Source of the DNA: Bradyrhizobium betae
GTDB lineage: Bacteria > Pseudomonadota > Alphaproteobacteria > Rhizobiales > Xanthobacteraceae
Assembly (NCBI RefSeq): GCF_004123905.1
Contig: NZ_MZXW01000057.1
Coordinates: 1 to 64,000 of the forward strand
DNA length: 64,000 bases
Direction of reading: 5' to 3'
Every line of letters begins with the position of its first letter. Position 1 is the first letter of the stretch. Position numbers and translations under genes: made by a program. Positions 15,759 through 25,104 of this stretch are shown here, piece after piece. Below the pieces are notes generated by a model, which had not been told where the DNA came from, ran no database searches, and worked only from the letters and a program-made list of their open reading frames with translations.

Positions 15759-17819
15759 AAGATGTGCCAGCCGTAGTCCCGTTGTGCCGCGGCAAGGTAA
15801 TAATCAACTCTGTAAAGATGCCCGGCTCGGTGTCGACATCGATCCGGCCGCCATGCTGCTTGACTATGATGTCATGTGTCATCGAGAGTCCTAGGCCTGT
15901 TCCTTCTCCCGCCGGTTTCGTTGTGAAAAAGGGATCGAACATTTTTCCCTTTACGTCGGGCGGGATACCTATTCCGTTGTCGCGAATGCGGATCTCGACG
16001 GCTTTGCCGAGATGTCTGGTGACGGCGCTAAGGACTGGCTCAAAGGCTACGTCGCCGGTCTCTGCCTTGCGTTTTGTCGCTGCATAGAAGCCGTTGGAGA
16101 TCAGATTTAGCAGCGCCCTGGTCATCTCCTGCGGGTAAAGATCCAAAGCACCCGCCTCAGGATCAAGGTCACGCCTAATCGTTATGCTGAAGCCAGCCTT
16201 TTCCGCTCGGGCGCCGTGATAGGCAAGGCTAAGGCTCTCCTCAACTAGCCTGTTGATCTCGGCGGACCGGCGCTCGCCGGAGCCTTCACGAGAGTGTAGC
16301 AACATGTTCTTGACGATCGAGTCGGCACGGTTGCCATGTTGGAGATTATCTTTAAGCAACCCGGTCAACTCGTTCGTTTCCTCACGGCCCTTCTCAGTCA
16401 GGCCCTCCTGCGTCAAAACCTCTTTTAGCTCGTCAGTCAATTCTACGCAGAGCGCCGAAAAGTTGTTGACGAAGTTTAGCGGGTTCTTGATCTCGTGCGC
16501 AATGCCCGCGGTGAGCTGACCGAGAGAAGCCAGCTTCTCGGTCTGCACTAACCGATCTTGTGCAGCGCGGAGGTCTTCAAGGGACTGCGATAGCTGTCCC
16601 GTGCGCATGCGCAATTCGTTAAGTAGACGAGCACTCTCAATGGCGATCACTGCCTGATCTGCGAAGTTCGTGACAAGCTCAATCTGCTTTTCGCTGAAGG
16701 GACGCATGTCTTGGCGATAGATGACGATGACGCCAACTAGATCGCTTTCTTTGAGCGTCGGTACGGCAAGCAAGGTCCGAGCCCGCATGTTCGTGAGAGT
16801 GACAATGCGAAGCGCGGTTTGCTGAACAGCAGGGCCCTCTGCCAAGAGGTCGGGAACATGGACGGCTTTTTTGGTGGCAAGAACTCGGCCGAGCGCTGTT
16901 GCAGGTGGGGGCGTAAGCGGCCCGTTCTTGAATAGGTCAGCAAATGCTGGCGGCGAGTTGTACAGTTCCGCCAGCTCGAGTCCGCCGTTGGTGGCGAGCA
17001 TCATGTTGCCGTACGACGCCTCGCAAATTTTTAAGGCCTTGTCGAGCATGACCCTGAATACCGACCGAAGATCGCCGGATGAGCCGCTGATGACGCGCAA
17101 AACGTCCGACATCGCGTCTGTTGCCCCAGCGCTTCCGACAGGTCGCGCGTGCGCAGCTGAACTTCGTTGAACAGCCGCGCGTTCTGGATCGCGATTACGG
17201 CCTGATCGGCGAATGTCTGAATGAAATCCAGCTGCCGTTCCGAGTATCTGAATCCGGCTTCCGGGTGAGTAAAAATGATGGTGCCGATACCCTTCTTCCG
17301 CTCGATGAGCGGCACGAAGGTGATGGATCGAAAGCCACCGGTCGCGGCGGCCCTTTGCGTCATGGCCGGCGTGTCGGACCGGTCAGTATCCGGAATCTCA
17401 ATGATCCGCCGCTCTAGAACCGCTCGCGCGGATGGTGACAGGTTTACATCAAATGGAATCGGATAAATCGTTCGAACACGATCCACATCGAAGCCGGAGA
17501 TTGAAGCGGCCGACGCGCCCCAGTACAGCTTATTGTCCTGCAGAATTGTAATGGTCGCGGAGCAAGGCTCGAACAGCTTCGCCGCGCTGGTGACTATTGC
17601 TTCGAACACCGGCTGCACGCTATCGGGCGAACTGGCGATTACCTTCAATATCTCGGCCGTCGCTGCCTGCTGCTCGCGGGCTTCCTTCAGATCTTCGCTT
17701 ATATCGGAGACCGAACGACGCTTACCGCGGATGGCTGCTGATGCAATGCGGTTCTTGGTCTTGCTACCCTTACGGCCCGCCGATGGGCTCTTGCCGCGCC
17801 TTTTCGCCGACCGCGCCAT
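15757..17819 (-). pseudogene. GAF-GAF histidine kinase split by a 1-nt frameshift
   Basis: The gene runs from MARSAKRRGKSPSAGRKGSK (17819) through a first GAF domain (FVPLIERKKGIGTIIFTHPE, FADQAVIAIQNARLFNEVQL), then a junction, then a second GAF (VIVIYRQDMRPFSEKQIELV, FADQAVIAIESARLLNELRM). HisKA follows (LTAGIAHEIKNPLNFVNNFS), and HATPase_c has NLISNGFYAATKRK, RDNGIGIP and GTGLGLSM. At about 17113 the first frame reads QQTRCRTF; restoring one G gives QQTAMSDVLRVIS, the normal linker of this family. Both halves are otherwise open, and the second starts with its own ATG (17112), so a separate GAF-HK could still be made. These soluble kinases are typically orphans in Bradyrhizobium. Confidence 0.85.
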
Positions 17820-17958
17820 ATCTGCCCCCAGGGGTAGAAAGGCATATTGTCAGAAGACTTCGCTCTGGAAGAGGCGTTTGAGTGAGGATCTTGCTCGCCG
17901 GCTGGCAGCGGCTAGGTGAGCTAAGGAGAGGGCCGGCAGGCTCGCTTCGGGCAGAAGC

Positions 17959-18025
17959 GGCCGTTTGGCATTCCGGCTGCTTACTTCCGGTTGAGCAGCG
18001 GGTGCGGACATCACCGGCACTGGTC
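17959..18025. repeat. 67-bp direct repeat, right copy
   Basis: Partner of 15692-15758 (about 80% identical). It begins GGCCGTTTGGCATTCCGGCT. It lies about 140 bases upstream of the kinase start. Confidence 0.55.
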
Positions 18026-18209
18026 GGGAGGTCAGAGATGGGCAACAGTGGAAGCGATGGCAGTTCCGAAGCGGTTTTTAAATGGAACGAGTGCTCAGAA
18101 GATCAACGCTCTGCGAGGAGGTGAACGGCTTGGCGGCTTCTATTATTGAAGAAGAATTCAATGGAACGGGTGCCGGTGTGTCTTATCTGTTCGACTAAGC
18201 GACACAATT

Positions 18210-18521
18210 ATGCGCAGATCCAGTATGAACCTTACGACAATCGGAATAGCAATACTCCTCGTTGTCCCAAGTGAAGTTGCGCTTGCAGAAGGCACATTGA
18301 ACTACAACCTTCCCACTGTTCGCCCTGTTGTTCGAGGCGTCACGATCCTGGCCCCTGGGCGATCAGGCTTTAGAACATTCCCTCCGGGAATTCGGTCACC
18401 AGCTTATGTCACTCCAGGTGGTGTGCGGATCTATCGCGACGACTCCGTTCCGGGTGGTCTGCGGACGGACCACGACGACCCTCCTTCCTACAATGATCCA
18501 TCCAAGTTTGGCGGCGGCTGA
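18210..18521 (+). CDS. Small exported hypothetical protein
   Basis: A 103-residue protein with a hydrophobic signal segment (LTTIGIAILLVVPSEVALAE, probable cleavage after ALA) and a Gly/Pro/Arg-rich mature region of low predicted structure ending DPSKFGGG. A second ATG at 18225 gives a more usual signal peptide start. No domain recognised; probably periplasmic. Confidence 0.5.
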   Translation: MRRSSMNLTTIGIAILLVVPSEVALAEGTLNYNLPTVRPVVRGVTILAPGRSGFRTFPPGIRSPAYVTPGGVRIYRDDSVPGGLRTDHDDPPSYNDPSKFGGG

Positions 18522-19163
18522 TCTGTGACATACAACAGCGATCGGCTCGCCGCACAAAGCGAATAGTGACCCGACGCTCGCGCTACATGACCGCAAAAAG
18601 AGAGGAGAGACCACCCAGAAAGGTGGTTCGCTGTCCTTTTTGACGCCGCCTCGTTACACATTCGCAGTACTATAGCGCCTGCGAATAAATTGCGTGAAGG
18701 CTTGCTGGCCACTTTAGGGTGCCGTGCATGCGCGGCGCTGGCTGCGCCTCAATTTTACCATCCGACTCAGGCTGTCCTTGTATTCGTTGCCGGCGTCTCG
18801 TCCGTGACGGTTCTCGATCCCGAACCGGCGCGCGACGAAGCGGAGCCAGGGGCCCGGAGAGAACCCCATCAAACCGGGCCTTTGCGCTGTCCGTTGAGCG
18901 AAGCGCATGCGCGCGGTGCGCCAACGTCATCGCCTGATCGTGCCGACGTCGCTCGGTCACGACGCCCGCGCCCGATCTAGCCCTTGGCCGGAAGACGAGT
19001 AGCCACCTTCGCTTTGCCTAGGATCATTCTTTCCTTCTGGGTTCAACAGCAGTCGGCGCTTGCAGTACCGTTAAGCTCGCCGCACTGGCTCACAAATTGG
19101 AGCTTGACGAACGGCCAATTCCTAGCGGCTTGCCTCCAGCTGTCTCCCGCGGAATCATCCGCC
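18522..19163. other. Gene-free stretch
   Basis: About 640 bases. ORFs of 60-96 codons occur on both strands but overlap each other and show no conserved-protein character. Nothing can be supported. Confidence 0.4.
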
Positions 19164-19580
19164 ATGAGCACGAAGTTGCGGGAGGTTATTTGGGGCGGCC
19201 GGATCATGGGCGCGAAGATCCGCGCGCAAGGAGCCCGTGAGCGTGCTCAACAAGCCATCCGAGTGGCCGATCGCGCGGAGGCCGAAGCTTGGTCCGTTCG
19301 CATGGAGGACTATAGCGGCCCTGCCCAGCCCTCGCCTACGATCGGCCAGTGCATCAACGGCGACCTAGCCTGGCTGGAAGTCGAGTGCGCCCGCTGGAAG
19401 ACCCGCGCCAGCCTCCCGCTGGATGCTATCCGACGGCCTAAGGACACGCCGCTTTGGAAGCTGGAAGCGTCGCTCAAGGACACAGGAGGCCCGCGCCAGC
19501 CGTTCGTAAACGCGTCTTCAGTTGATGGTGGCGCCTCACCAGCATGCTCCGCCCAGACAAGCCTTCCGGAACGCAGGTAG
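19164..19580 (+). pseudogene. Conserved hypothetical protein, C-terminus lost by frameshift
   Basis: MSTKLREVIWGGRIMGAKIR, then PSPTIGQCINGDLAWLEVEC and LPLDAIRRPKDTPLWKLEAS match a Bradyrhizobium conserved hypothetical whose members continue with a zinc-knuckle-like CRSC segment and a tail ending near WVHP. Here, after EASLK, the frame runs into DTGGPRQPFV and the expected CxxC region is missing. The second Cys of the first pair also seems changed to Trp (ECARWKTR for the usual CxxC). The gene is probably decayed. It lies just before IS110 copy 3. Confidence 0.55.
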
Positions 19581-19632
19581 CCTTGGTAATTGCAAGCTCC
19601 TTGAAGACCGCGTTGCGACAGATCCCGCTGTC

Positions 19633-20657
19633 ATGAGGCAATACGTCGGCCTGGATGTCTCGCAAAGAGAAACTTCGGTTTTGCGTGGTCAACGAGACTG
19701 GTCAGGCGATTTTTGAAGGAAAGGGCAAGTCTGATCCCGGCGATCTGTCCAAGCTGCTTCGTAAACATGCGCCACTGGCGGAGCGGATCGGCTTTGAGAC
19801 GGGCGCGATGGCAAGCTGGCTTTGGCACGAGCTTCGTAGGGTTGAACTTCCCGTCGTTTGTATCGATGCAAGGCATGCACACGCTGTACTGTCGGTCCGC
19901 ATGAACAAGAGCGATCGGAATATGCTCGGGGCCTTGCCGAACTGGTGCGGGTCGGGTGGTATCGTGAAGTCAAAATCAAGAGCGAGGAGAGCCAGAAGGT
20001 TCGAGCGATCCTTGTCGCGCGATTCCGCCTTGTGTCCATGCGCCGGGATATCGAGAACCAGGTCCGCAGTCTGATCAAGGAATGTGGGTTGCTATTCCCT
20101 CGCGCCATTGGCCAACAGTTCCGTAACCAGGTCGGCTTGCTATTGGGCGAAGGTCATCAACTTATAAACTGATCGAGCCGCTCCTGTCGATTCATGAACA
20201 TATCTGCCAGCAGCAGAGCAAACTCGACGACGAGGTCCGCCGATTGGCGAAGTCTGACGAGACGACGCGTCGCCTGATGACGGTTCCTGGTGTCGGCGTG
20301 GTGACTGCCTTGACGTTCCGCCATACGATCGATGACCCGTCCCGCTTCCGATCGGCCTCGACAGTCGGCGCCTATCTCGGCCTCACACCTCGGCGCAACC
20401 AATCTGGTGAAAGTGACACTAGTGGCAATATATCCCGATGGGGCGACAGGCTTCTCCGAACCTACCTGTTCGAGGCAGCGACCGTCCTTCTCTATCGGAC
20501 CCAAAAATGGTCTTCCCTCAAGGCCTGGGGAATAAAGCTCGCGAAGCGGGTCGGCATGAAAAAGGCAAAGGTCGCCATTGCGCGCAAGATCGCTGTGATC
20601 CTCCACTGCATTTGGGTCGATGGTACGTCGTTCGACTGGGGCCACGCGCCGGCCTGA
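19633..20657 (+). pseudogene. IS110-family transposase with three frameshifts (copy 3)
   Basis: The start MRQYVGLDVSQRETSV leads into CVVNETGQAIFEGKGKSDPG only after removing one T from a T-run near 19680. Near 19920, NKSDRN switches frame into ARGLAELVRVGWYREVKIKS (one G lost). Near 20165 the frame changes again into IEPLLSIHEHICQQQ and AKSDETTRRLMTVPGVGVVT, and ends IAVILHCIWVDGTSFDWG. Corrected, this is a full-length IS110 transposase of about 340 residues with a DEDD domain and a C-terminal Ser domain (RSASTVGAYLGLTPRR). It is inactive now. It belongs to a different branch from copies 1 and 2. Confidence 0.85.
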
Positions 20658-21938
20658 CCTTATTTTGCAAGTTCCTGGCCCGGTCCGCCGGGCCCGGCGA
20701 TGTCCCGCTGGGACGGTGGTCGTGGTGACCTCGGTCAATCGGCTGGTGGCGGGCTCGCCCGCACACCGTTGCAAACGATGAGGCACCCGATCCGGACATC
20801 ATCATGAGGCGCTTGCGACCTCGGAAAGGACCATGACCCCAGCGACGGGCAGCTGATCGCATTGAGATTTAGGTAATATCGGCCCACGACTACCGAGCTG
20901 GCTATCGATCTACCAGCCGCGCGCTCGCCCCGTCTCCGCAACCCGACCCGCTCCGACGGGGCGAGCGCTACCGTCTTGCCGAATGGCTTCAAAAAGAGAA
21001 TTGACATCAATCCGCAATTAAAGGGCCGATTGACAGCATTTCCCGCCAAACGATTGGTTTGCGTTGGCCGCAACGGCGGGCAACGCGGTCACGGGTGTCG
21101 ATTTGAAGAAATTAGAGGCGGCAGCGCACCGATGCCATCGGGCCGCGCTCAAAGACACTGATGAACAAGCCGCCGTAGCTCTTCCTGGCGCGACGGTCGG
21201 CTGTCTGGCATTTACCAGAGACCGCGGAGGCATGATCGTGGATGTAGCGATACCGCTGCGAAAGGGCTGAACTGTTCAACGCAGAGCCGCCCGGCACTCC
21301 GCCGCGTTGTTGCCCGCGAAATAGCCAGAGCCTGCCCGAATTGGTTAAAGATTTGTTAATCCGCCTTCGGCAGGCTTGCGGTAAGCGCTGCCGATTAGCC
21401 CCCCAGCCACGGTAGCGCGAAGCGATGGCCGGCGGCAGTGATGCCCGCCGGCCATTTCGTTGGTGAGCGCCGCTCGCAAACACCGCGGCGGAGCCCCAGA
21501 GGCGGGTGTGTGGACGCGTCGGTCTGAGGCCAACGCTTACCTGCCTACGACCGCCATAATCCGTACTGTCAAGCCAGAACGTCCGGAAAAGTCTTTCCAA
21601 AAGTCCTTTCCAACAAGCAGGAACGGACTGCGGACGAAAGACGAACCTCCGGATTTGATCAAGCTGTCCAATTTAGCGCTTGTCGAAGGCCTTCGCACGC
21701 TGGAACAGAACGGTTTGAAGTCCGGTGATGATCAACTTGTTCAGTGTCTAGCAATCGCTGGGCGACAGGTAAGGAAGCTGGCGCGAACTCTTCCACTGCT
21801 CAATGGCGGCGGTGACCGCGGCGCATAATTCGTCATCAGTCGGGCTGGTCATTTGTCGACCTCAATGCGATCGGATCGGCGCTACTTAATCCGCTGCGGA
21901 TGTGACCTTGCCACCTTATAGTCGACCGCCGCCGTCGA
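20658..21938. other. Long gene-poor stretch
   Basis: About 1.3 kb after IS110 copy 3. One weak frame (21064-21270) reads AVTGVDLKKLEAAAHRCHRA with no known relative, and a 34-codon minus-strand frame (about 21750-21853) reads MTSPTDDELCAAVTAAIEQW. A strong 11-bp hairpin (21425-21435 with 21445-21455) is the only clear structure. The rest looks like eroded DNA. Confidence 0.4.
21425..21455. repeat. 11-bp GC hairpin
   Basis: ATGGCCGGCGG and CCGCCGGCCAT are perfect arms with a 9-base loop. There is only a weak TTTCG after it, so I do not call it a terminator. It could be an intergenic palindromic unit. Confidence 0.4.
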
Positions 21939-22151
21939 TCACTCTAGTAACTGAGCAAAGATTTTCCCACTCTTCCTACTCGCTCGCCCACGCTGTTTTT
22001 GAAAGCGCTGCAAGCGAGCGTAAACCGCTTGGCGAGTGCGGCCTAGCCGGCGGCCGACCTCCTGAGCTGTGGCGCCTGCGCCAAAGAGCGAGAGCAATTC
22101 CGCCTCTTCGTCCGGCAGCCACGGACGCGTCGATGTGCCATCGTTCGTCAT
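21939..22151 (-). CDS. Small HTH protein (SANT/Myb-like), paralogue 2
   Basis: A 70-residue protein, RPWLPDEEAELLSLFGAGAT then AQEVGRRLGRTRQAVYARLQ and RFQKQRGRASRK. It has the same length, domain and basic tail as the product of 12297-12509 (RPW-x-P-x-E-E, GR-x-RQAVY-x-RLQRF-x-KQRGR), so the two are paralogues within 10 kb. It probably binds DNA. Neighbouring sequence gives no clue to the target. Confidence 0.72.
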   Translation of the reverse strand: MTNDGTSTRPWLPDEEAELLSLFGAGATAQEVGRRLGRTRQAVYARLQRFQKQRGRASRKSGKIFAQLLE

Positions 22152-22542
22152 GCGCGACGCCCCAAACGCCTAGATACGCGGCGGCGCCGGGCGGCGCGGT
22201 GGGTCGGGAAACCGAGTTGGCTGTTCCGAGCGCGGCGGCGCCGGCAAGCGGCTGTGGTCTGGCACGCGATTACCGCGCGTCATCCACGCTGCCAGTCGAG
22301 CGTAGCTTCGCCTGAGAGCCGGAGCGAGCCAAGCAGATGCACCCTCGTGATCCTTCATGCCGCAGAACAATATCCATGAACCATTTAGAAAAGATTGCCG
22401 GTTGTTCCTGATTTGTAACTGATCGTAAACCATGCGATGGCAACAAACGGCCATGGAAGCCGAACACCCGCTTGAAGCGATAGGTCAAGACATCGGTCAG
22501 GAGGAAAGGCGCGGGCCCCTTTTCAATCAGCATCACCGGCAA

Positions 22543-22707
22543 ATGCTCGATCCTCTTCGTGACCGCGATTGGGTGTCTTCTTCGAAGCTTACCGATCACC
22601 CCGGAACAAAGCTCGCCCGCGGATGGATGGAGCGACGCTCAACCGGCAAAGGTGTCGAATATCGTTTGACGGGAGCCGGCCTGGCAGAACTTAGCCGCGC
22701 CCGATAG
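22543..22707 (+). CDS. Small winged-helix-like protein
   Basis: From the ATG at 22543: MLDPLRDRDWVSSSKLTDHP, then RGWMERRSTGKGVEYRLTGA and GLAELSRAR. This looks like a single winged-helix unit (helix, W-V-S-x-S-x-L turn, then a wing ending G-x-x-YRLTxxGLA), similar to small rhizobial proteins of unknown role. A longer frame from 22432 exists but its N-terminus is not convincing. About 55 residues only. Confidence 0.5.
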   Translation: MLDPLRDRDWVSSSKLTDHPGTKLARGWMERRSTGKGVEYRLTGAGLAELSRAR

Positions 22708-22734
22708 GCGCAAACCGGTGGGAAACGACGAAAC

Positions 22735-22968
22735 ATGTCGAAATCCATGCAAATGATCGTCGCTAGCTGCGTCAAGGTGCGGGACCGTCGCGCGCTGACG
22801 GAGTTGCTGGCGCATCGGTGCAAGGTGCTCGCTGAACTGCAAGCTGTATCAGGCATCAACCCCGAAAACGCAGTAAGGGCGATCCAAGACGAACTGGCTG
22901 TGATCGAAGCTGGCCTCGAAGAACTTAAACCTCCGCCCGGTTCGCTCCCTGAGAACGAGTGGAGCTAG
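22735..22968 (+). CDS. Conserved small helical hypothetical protein
   Basis: A 77-residue protein, MQMIVASCVKVRDRRALTEL then PENAVRAIQDELAVIEAGLE and a tail ending LPENEWS. It is strongly helical and conserved-looking; I recognise near-identical family patterns from Bradyrhizobium (VRAIQDELAVIEAGL). It is followed directly by a second small gene whose ATG lies two bases beyond this stop, so the two are co-transcribed. Confidence 0.68.
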   Translation: MSKSMQMIVASCVKVRDRRALTELLAHRCKVLAELQAVSGINPENAVRAIQDELAVIEAGLEELKPPPGSLPENEWS

Positions 22969-22970
22969 TG

Positions 22971-23192
22971 ATGCGCGTTAACAAGATCAATTGGGACAAA
23001 ATCGGCCGAGTGACGGACCCGGGCCGATACAGGTGCTTTTTCGGATATCTCACCGTCACGCCTGACGACCTCGATGTGTGGGCACGCTATCCGGACGCGA
23101 CGTTTACTCTGGTCACGAAAACGGCGGATGAGCAGTCAGTTGGCGAAGAATATCGTCTCGGCGCCTTCGATATCGGAAATCCTGAACAGTAG
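22971..23192 (+). CDS. Conserved small hypothetical protein
   Basis: A 73-residue protein, MRVNKINWDKIGRVTDPGRY, then GYLTVTPDDLDVWARYPDAT and EEYRLGAFDIG. It has the look of a small alpha/beta protein and resembles other Bradyrhizobium hypotheticals that begin INWDKIGRVT-PGRY. The start is two bases after the previous stop (translational coupling). Function unknown. Confidence 0.62.
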   Translation: MRVNKINWDKIGRVTDPGRYRCFFGYLTVTPDDLDVWARYPDATFTLVTKTADEQSVGEEYRLGAFDIGNPEQ

Positions 23193-23350
23193 GATGGCGC
23201 GCGATCGCCACCTGCGACACTGCCTCTATTGGCGCGGTCTCCAATAGATCGCGTTCGGCGCTACCTTGCGGATCGTGAACGGAACCGCTAGCGGTCGAGA
23301 ACCCGAGAATTGGCCCGGACCCATCGTGATCTGTGGCTGCGCTAGCCCCA

Positions 23351-23755
23351 CTATTCAGACCGCTTTCCCACTTCGGCTGCGAGCAAATCCCGCTCTTGCA
23401 AATGAGCCTTCTGGGTCTCAATCAGGGCATCGAGGATGGAAAACGCGAGAGCGAGATCGCGCCCCTCGCGCTTGAGGTGGGCGATGACCCTCTCTTGCTG
23501 ACTGATGAGTTGCTCCCCTTCGCGAAGATAGCGTTCGGCTACGATCAAGCGCTCGCCCAAACGCGAAAGCGGTCGGTCCTGCCTCCGCTCCGGCTCAAAG
23601 CGGGCGAGACGCCGAGGACCGCACCAAACCTCGACTGGGTCGTTCGCCACCGCGGCAGAGCCTAGCTGTAGAGCCTCTTCGGCGTTATTGCAGTCGATTT
23701 CGTGCGCGTTCAGCGTGCTACCGCAGTCGTCGAGCGTGAAGATATAGCAGCGCAT
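23351..23755 (-). CDS. Two-part hypothetical: small beta domain plus coiled coil
   Basis: The first 55 residues, MRCYIFTLDDCGSTLNAHEI and AVANDPVEVWCGPRRLARFE, form a small beta-alpha unit of the DUF6894-like kind. The last 65 residues, RYLREGEQLISQQERVIAHL and IETQKAHLQERDLLAAEVGK, form a coiled coil. A relative of the first part is encoded at 32008 (VIELWSGPRRIAKL). The combination is typical of Bradyrhizobium hypotheticals. Cytosolic; function unknown. Confidence 0.62.
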   Translation of the reverse strand: MRCYIFTLDDCGSTLNAHEIDCNNAEEALQLGSAAVANDPVEVWCGPRRLARFEPERRQDRPLSRLGERLIVAERYLREGEQLISQQERVIAHLKREGRDLALAFSILDALIETQKAHLQERDLLAAEVGKRSE

Positions 23756-23975
23756 CGAGGTTTCGCAGCTCTTGTTCAGTCACGAATTGACGAAGACCCA
23801 GACGTTCCTTCATTGGGCATTCACTGGGTCAGTACCTTCAGACCTTCCGTCGCGGCTTCTCGGTTCCCGAATTAACTTCCAGCAAGGGCATCAAGCTTAA
23901 TCCGCGGTTTCGATTGCACCGGGGCTGCTGAGCGCTAGCCTCTCTGCGCCGGACATTGCGCCGTCCGGGTCCACC

Positions 23976-24302
23976 ATGGCGAGGCCGTCGCGCCAAGATA
24001 CTCGACGCGGCGGCTTCGTTTATCCGTTGCAACGCTATGAGCTTCATTTGGCAAATAAGCCCGACGGTGACCCGTTCGATCTCGTTGAGATGCGACGACA
24101 GATCACGAACTTGCGCTCGCAGCACTCTGACAATCTTCTCGTCACATCGCGATTGAACCGCTTCCTCGTGAAGATTGCTTTTCTCTCAGAGCCAAAAGAT
24201 GCGGCGCACGCTCGACATCTTCAGTCTGAATTTGCTCGGATGCTGCGAACTGTTGACGAAATGGTCTCACGAGGCCGATCCACGAAGCCGCGGCCCAAGT
24301 AA
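23976..24302 (+). CDS. Hypothetical protein, moderate coding support
   Basis: A 108-residue frame with a plausible amino-acid balance (LVEMRRQITNLRSQHSDNLL, FLVKIAFLSEPKDAAHARHL). An opposite-strand frame (23838-24125) overlaps it and is also fairly clean, so the choice of strand is not certain. No family recognised. Confidence 0.38.
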   Translation: MARPSRQDTRRGGFVYPLQRYELHLANKPDGDPFDLVEMRRQITNLRSQHSDNLLVTSRLNRFLVKIAFLSEPKDAAHARHLQSEFARMLRTVDEMVSRGRSTKPRPK

Positions 24303-24442
24303 CACTAACGCACGCACGTTCTTGCGCCGATCGGCCCTGCGCAGATGCTGGATGCAGTCGCGAAGTCGTCCTCGTTTCGCGTATCGGCGCCTTCGCGGCG
24401 AGGGGCCGCCGTCCCCCGTCGGCGGCCCCGCCCATGGGCGAC

Positions 24443-24865
24443 CTAGTAAGCACGCCGCACTACCCGGGGCAGAGATGGCAGTCTCGGAGTAAACCGGTGG
24501 GCAAGCGCGAGCACTGCGGCTTCGTCGGTTTCGAGCGCGATCTTCTGGGCGAGCATCACATCGCCAGCCGCCAGGGCATGTTCGGGAACGAAACACCAGC
24601 CGATCGCGGGCTGCCCTGATGCGTCGAGCTCTACAACATTGCTCAGGGTACCATATTGAACTCGGTATCGTCTGCCGGTGTGAGAACCGGTGACTTCGAA
24701 ATAGTTGTTGGCATCGAATTGCGCGCGCTGCTCTGGAGATAACCAATCCCGCAGCAGACGCCGCGAACGCGCCTCCGGGCCATTTTGCTCGGTGAAGCTC
24801 CGATAGAGCTCGCGGAGGGCACGGAAGCGCGTTCTGTTAGCGTCACTGCGTCTGAACAGAAACAT
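24443..24865 (-). CDS. Conserved hypothetical protein, about 140 residues
   Basis: The protein has a helical start (TRFRALRELYRSFTEQNG), then RRLLRDWLSPEQRAQFDANN, YFEVTGSHTGRRYRVQYGTL and AGDVMLAQKIALETDEAAVL. I recognise this as a conserved hypothetical widespread in Bradyrhizobium: an N-terminal L-R-x-W-L-S-P-x-Q helix followed by a small beta domain containing G-C/S-x-T-G-x-x-Y-R. It is intact, and is separated by 17 bases from the next minus-strand gene, with which it probably forms an operon. Function unknown. Confidence 0.7.
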   Translation of the reverse strand: MFLFRRSDANRTRFRALRELYRSFTEQNGPEARSRRLLRDWLSPEQRAQFDANNYFEVTGSHTGRRYRVQYGTLSNVVELDASGQPAIGWCFVPEHALAAGDVMLAQKIALETDEAAVLALAHRFTPRLPSLPRVVRRAY

Positions 24866-24882
24866 TGTCGCATCGTGATAGC

Positions 24883-25104
24883 TTAGCCGCCGACGAGACG
24901 CGGATAGAATAGCGTCTCTTCCGCGGTGGGATCAAACGACCGTGTGACCTTTAGTTCACTACCCGCCTTCCGCGTGGCGGCGGTAAACCCCTGATCAGTG
25001 AGCTGCTTAAATCGCCGTTCAACCTCGGCGAGCCCCTTCGGATCAGTTTGTTCAAAGAAATGTCTGCTGTCGCCGGTGTCGTCCATAACGATCTGGATAG
25101 CCAT
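24883..25104 (-). CDS. Small conserved hypothetical protein
   Basis: A 73-residue protein, MAIQIVMDDTGDSRHFFEQT, then EVERRFKQLTDQGFTAATRK and FDPTAEETLFYPRLVGG. The ending SFDPTAEETLFxPRLVGG is characteristic of a short rhizobial/caulobacterial family that I have seen near phage or plasmid genes. It precedes the 140-residue gene on the same strand. Confidence 0.7.
   Translation of the reverse strand: MAIQIVMDDTGDSRHFFEQTDPKGLAEVERRFKQLTDQGFTAATRKAGSELKVTRSFDPTAEETLFYPRLVGG

Noticed and set aside
18670..18960. 96-codon ORFs on both strands
   Set aside because: They mirror each other, are Arg-rich and lack any conserved pattern.
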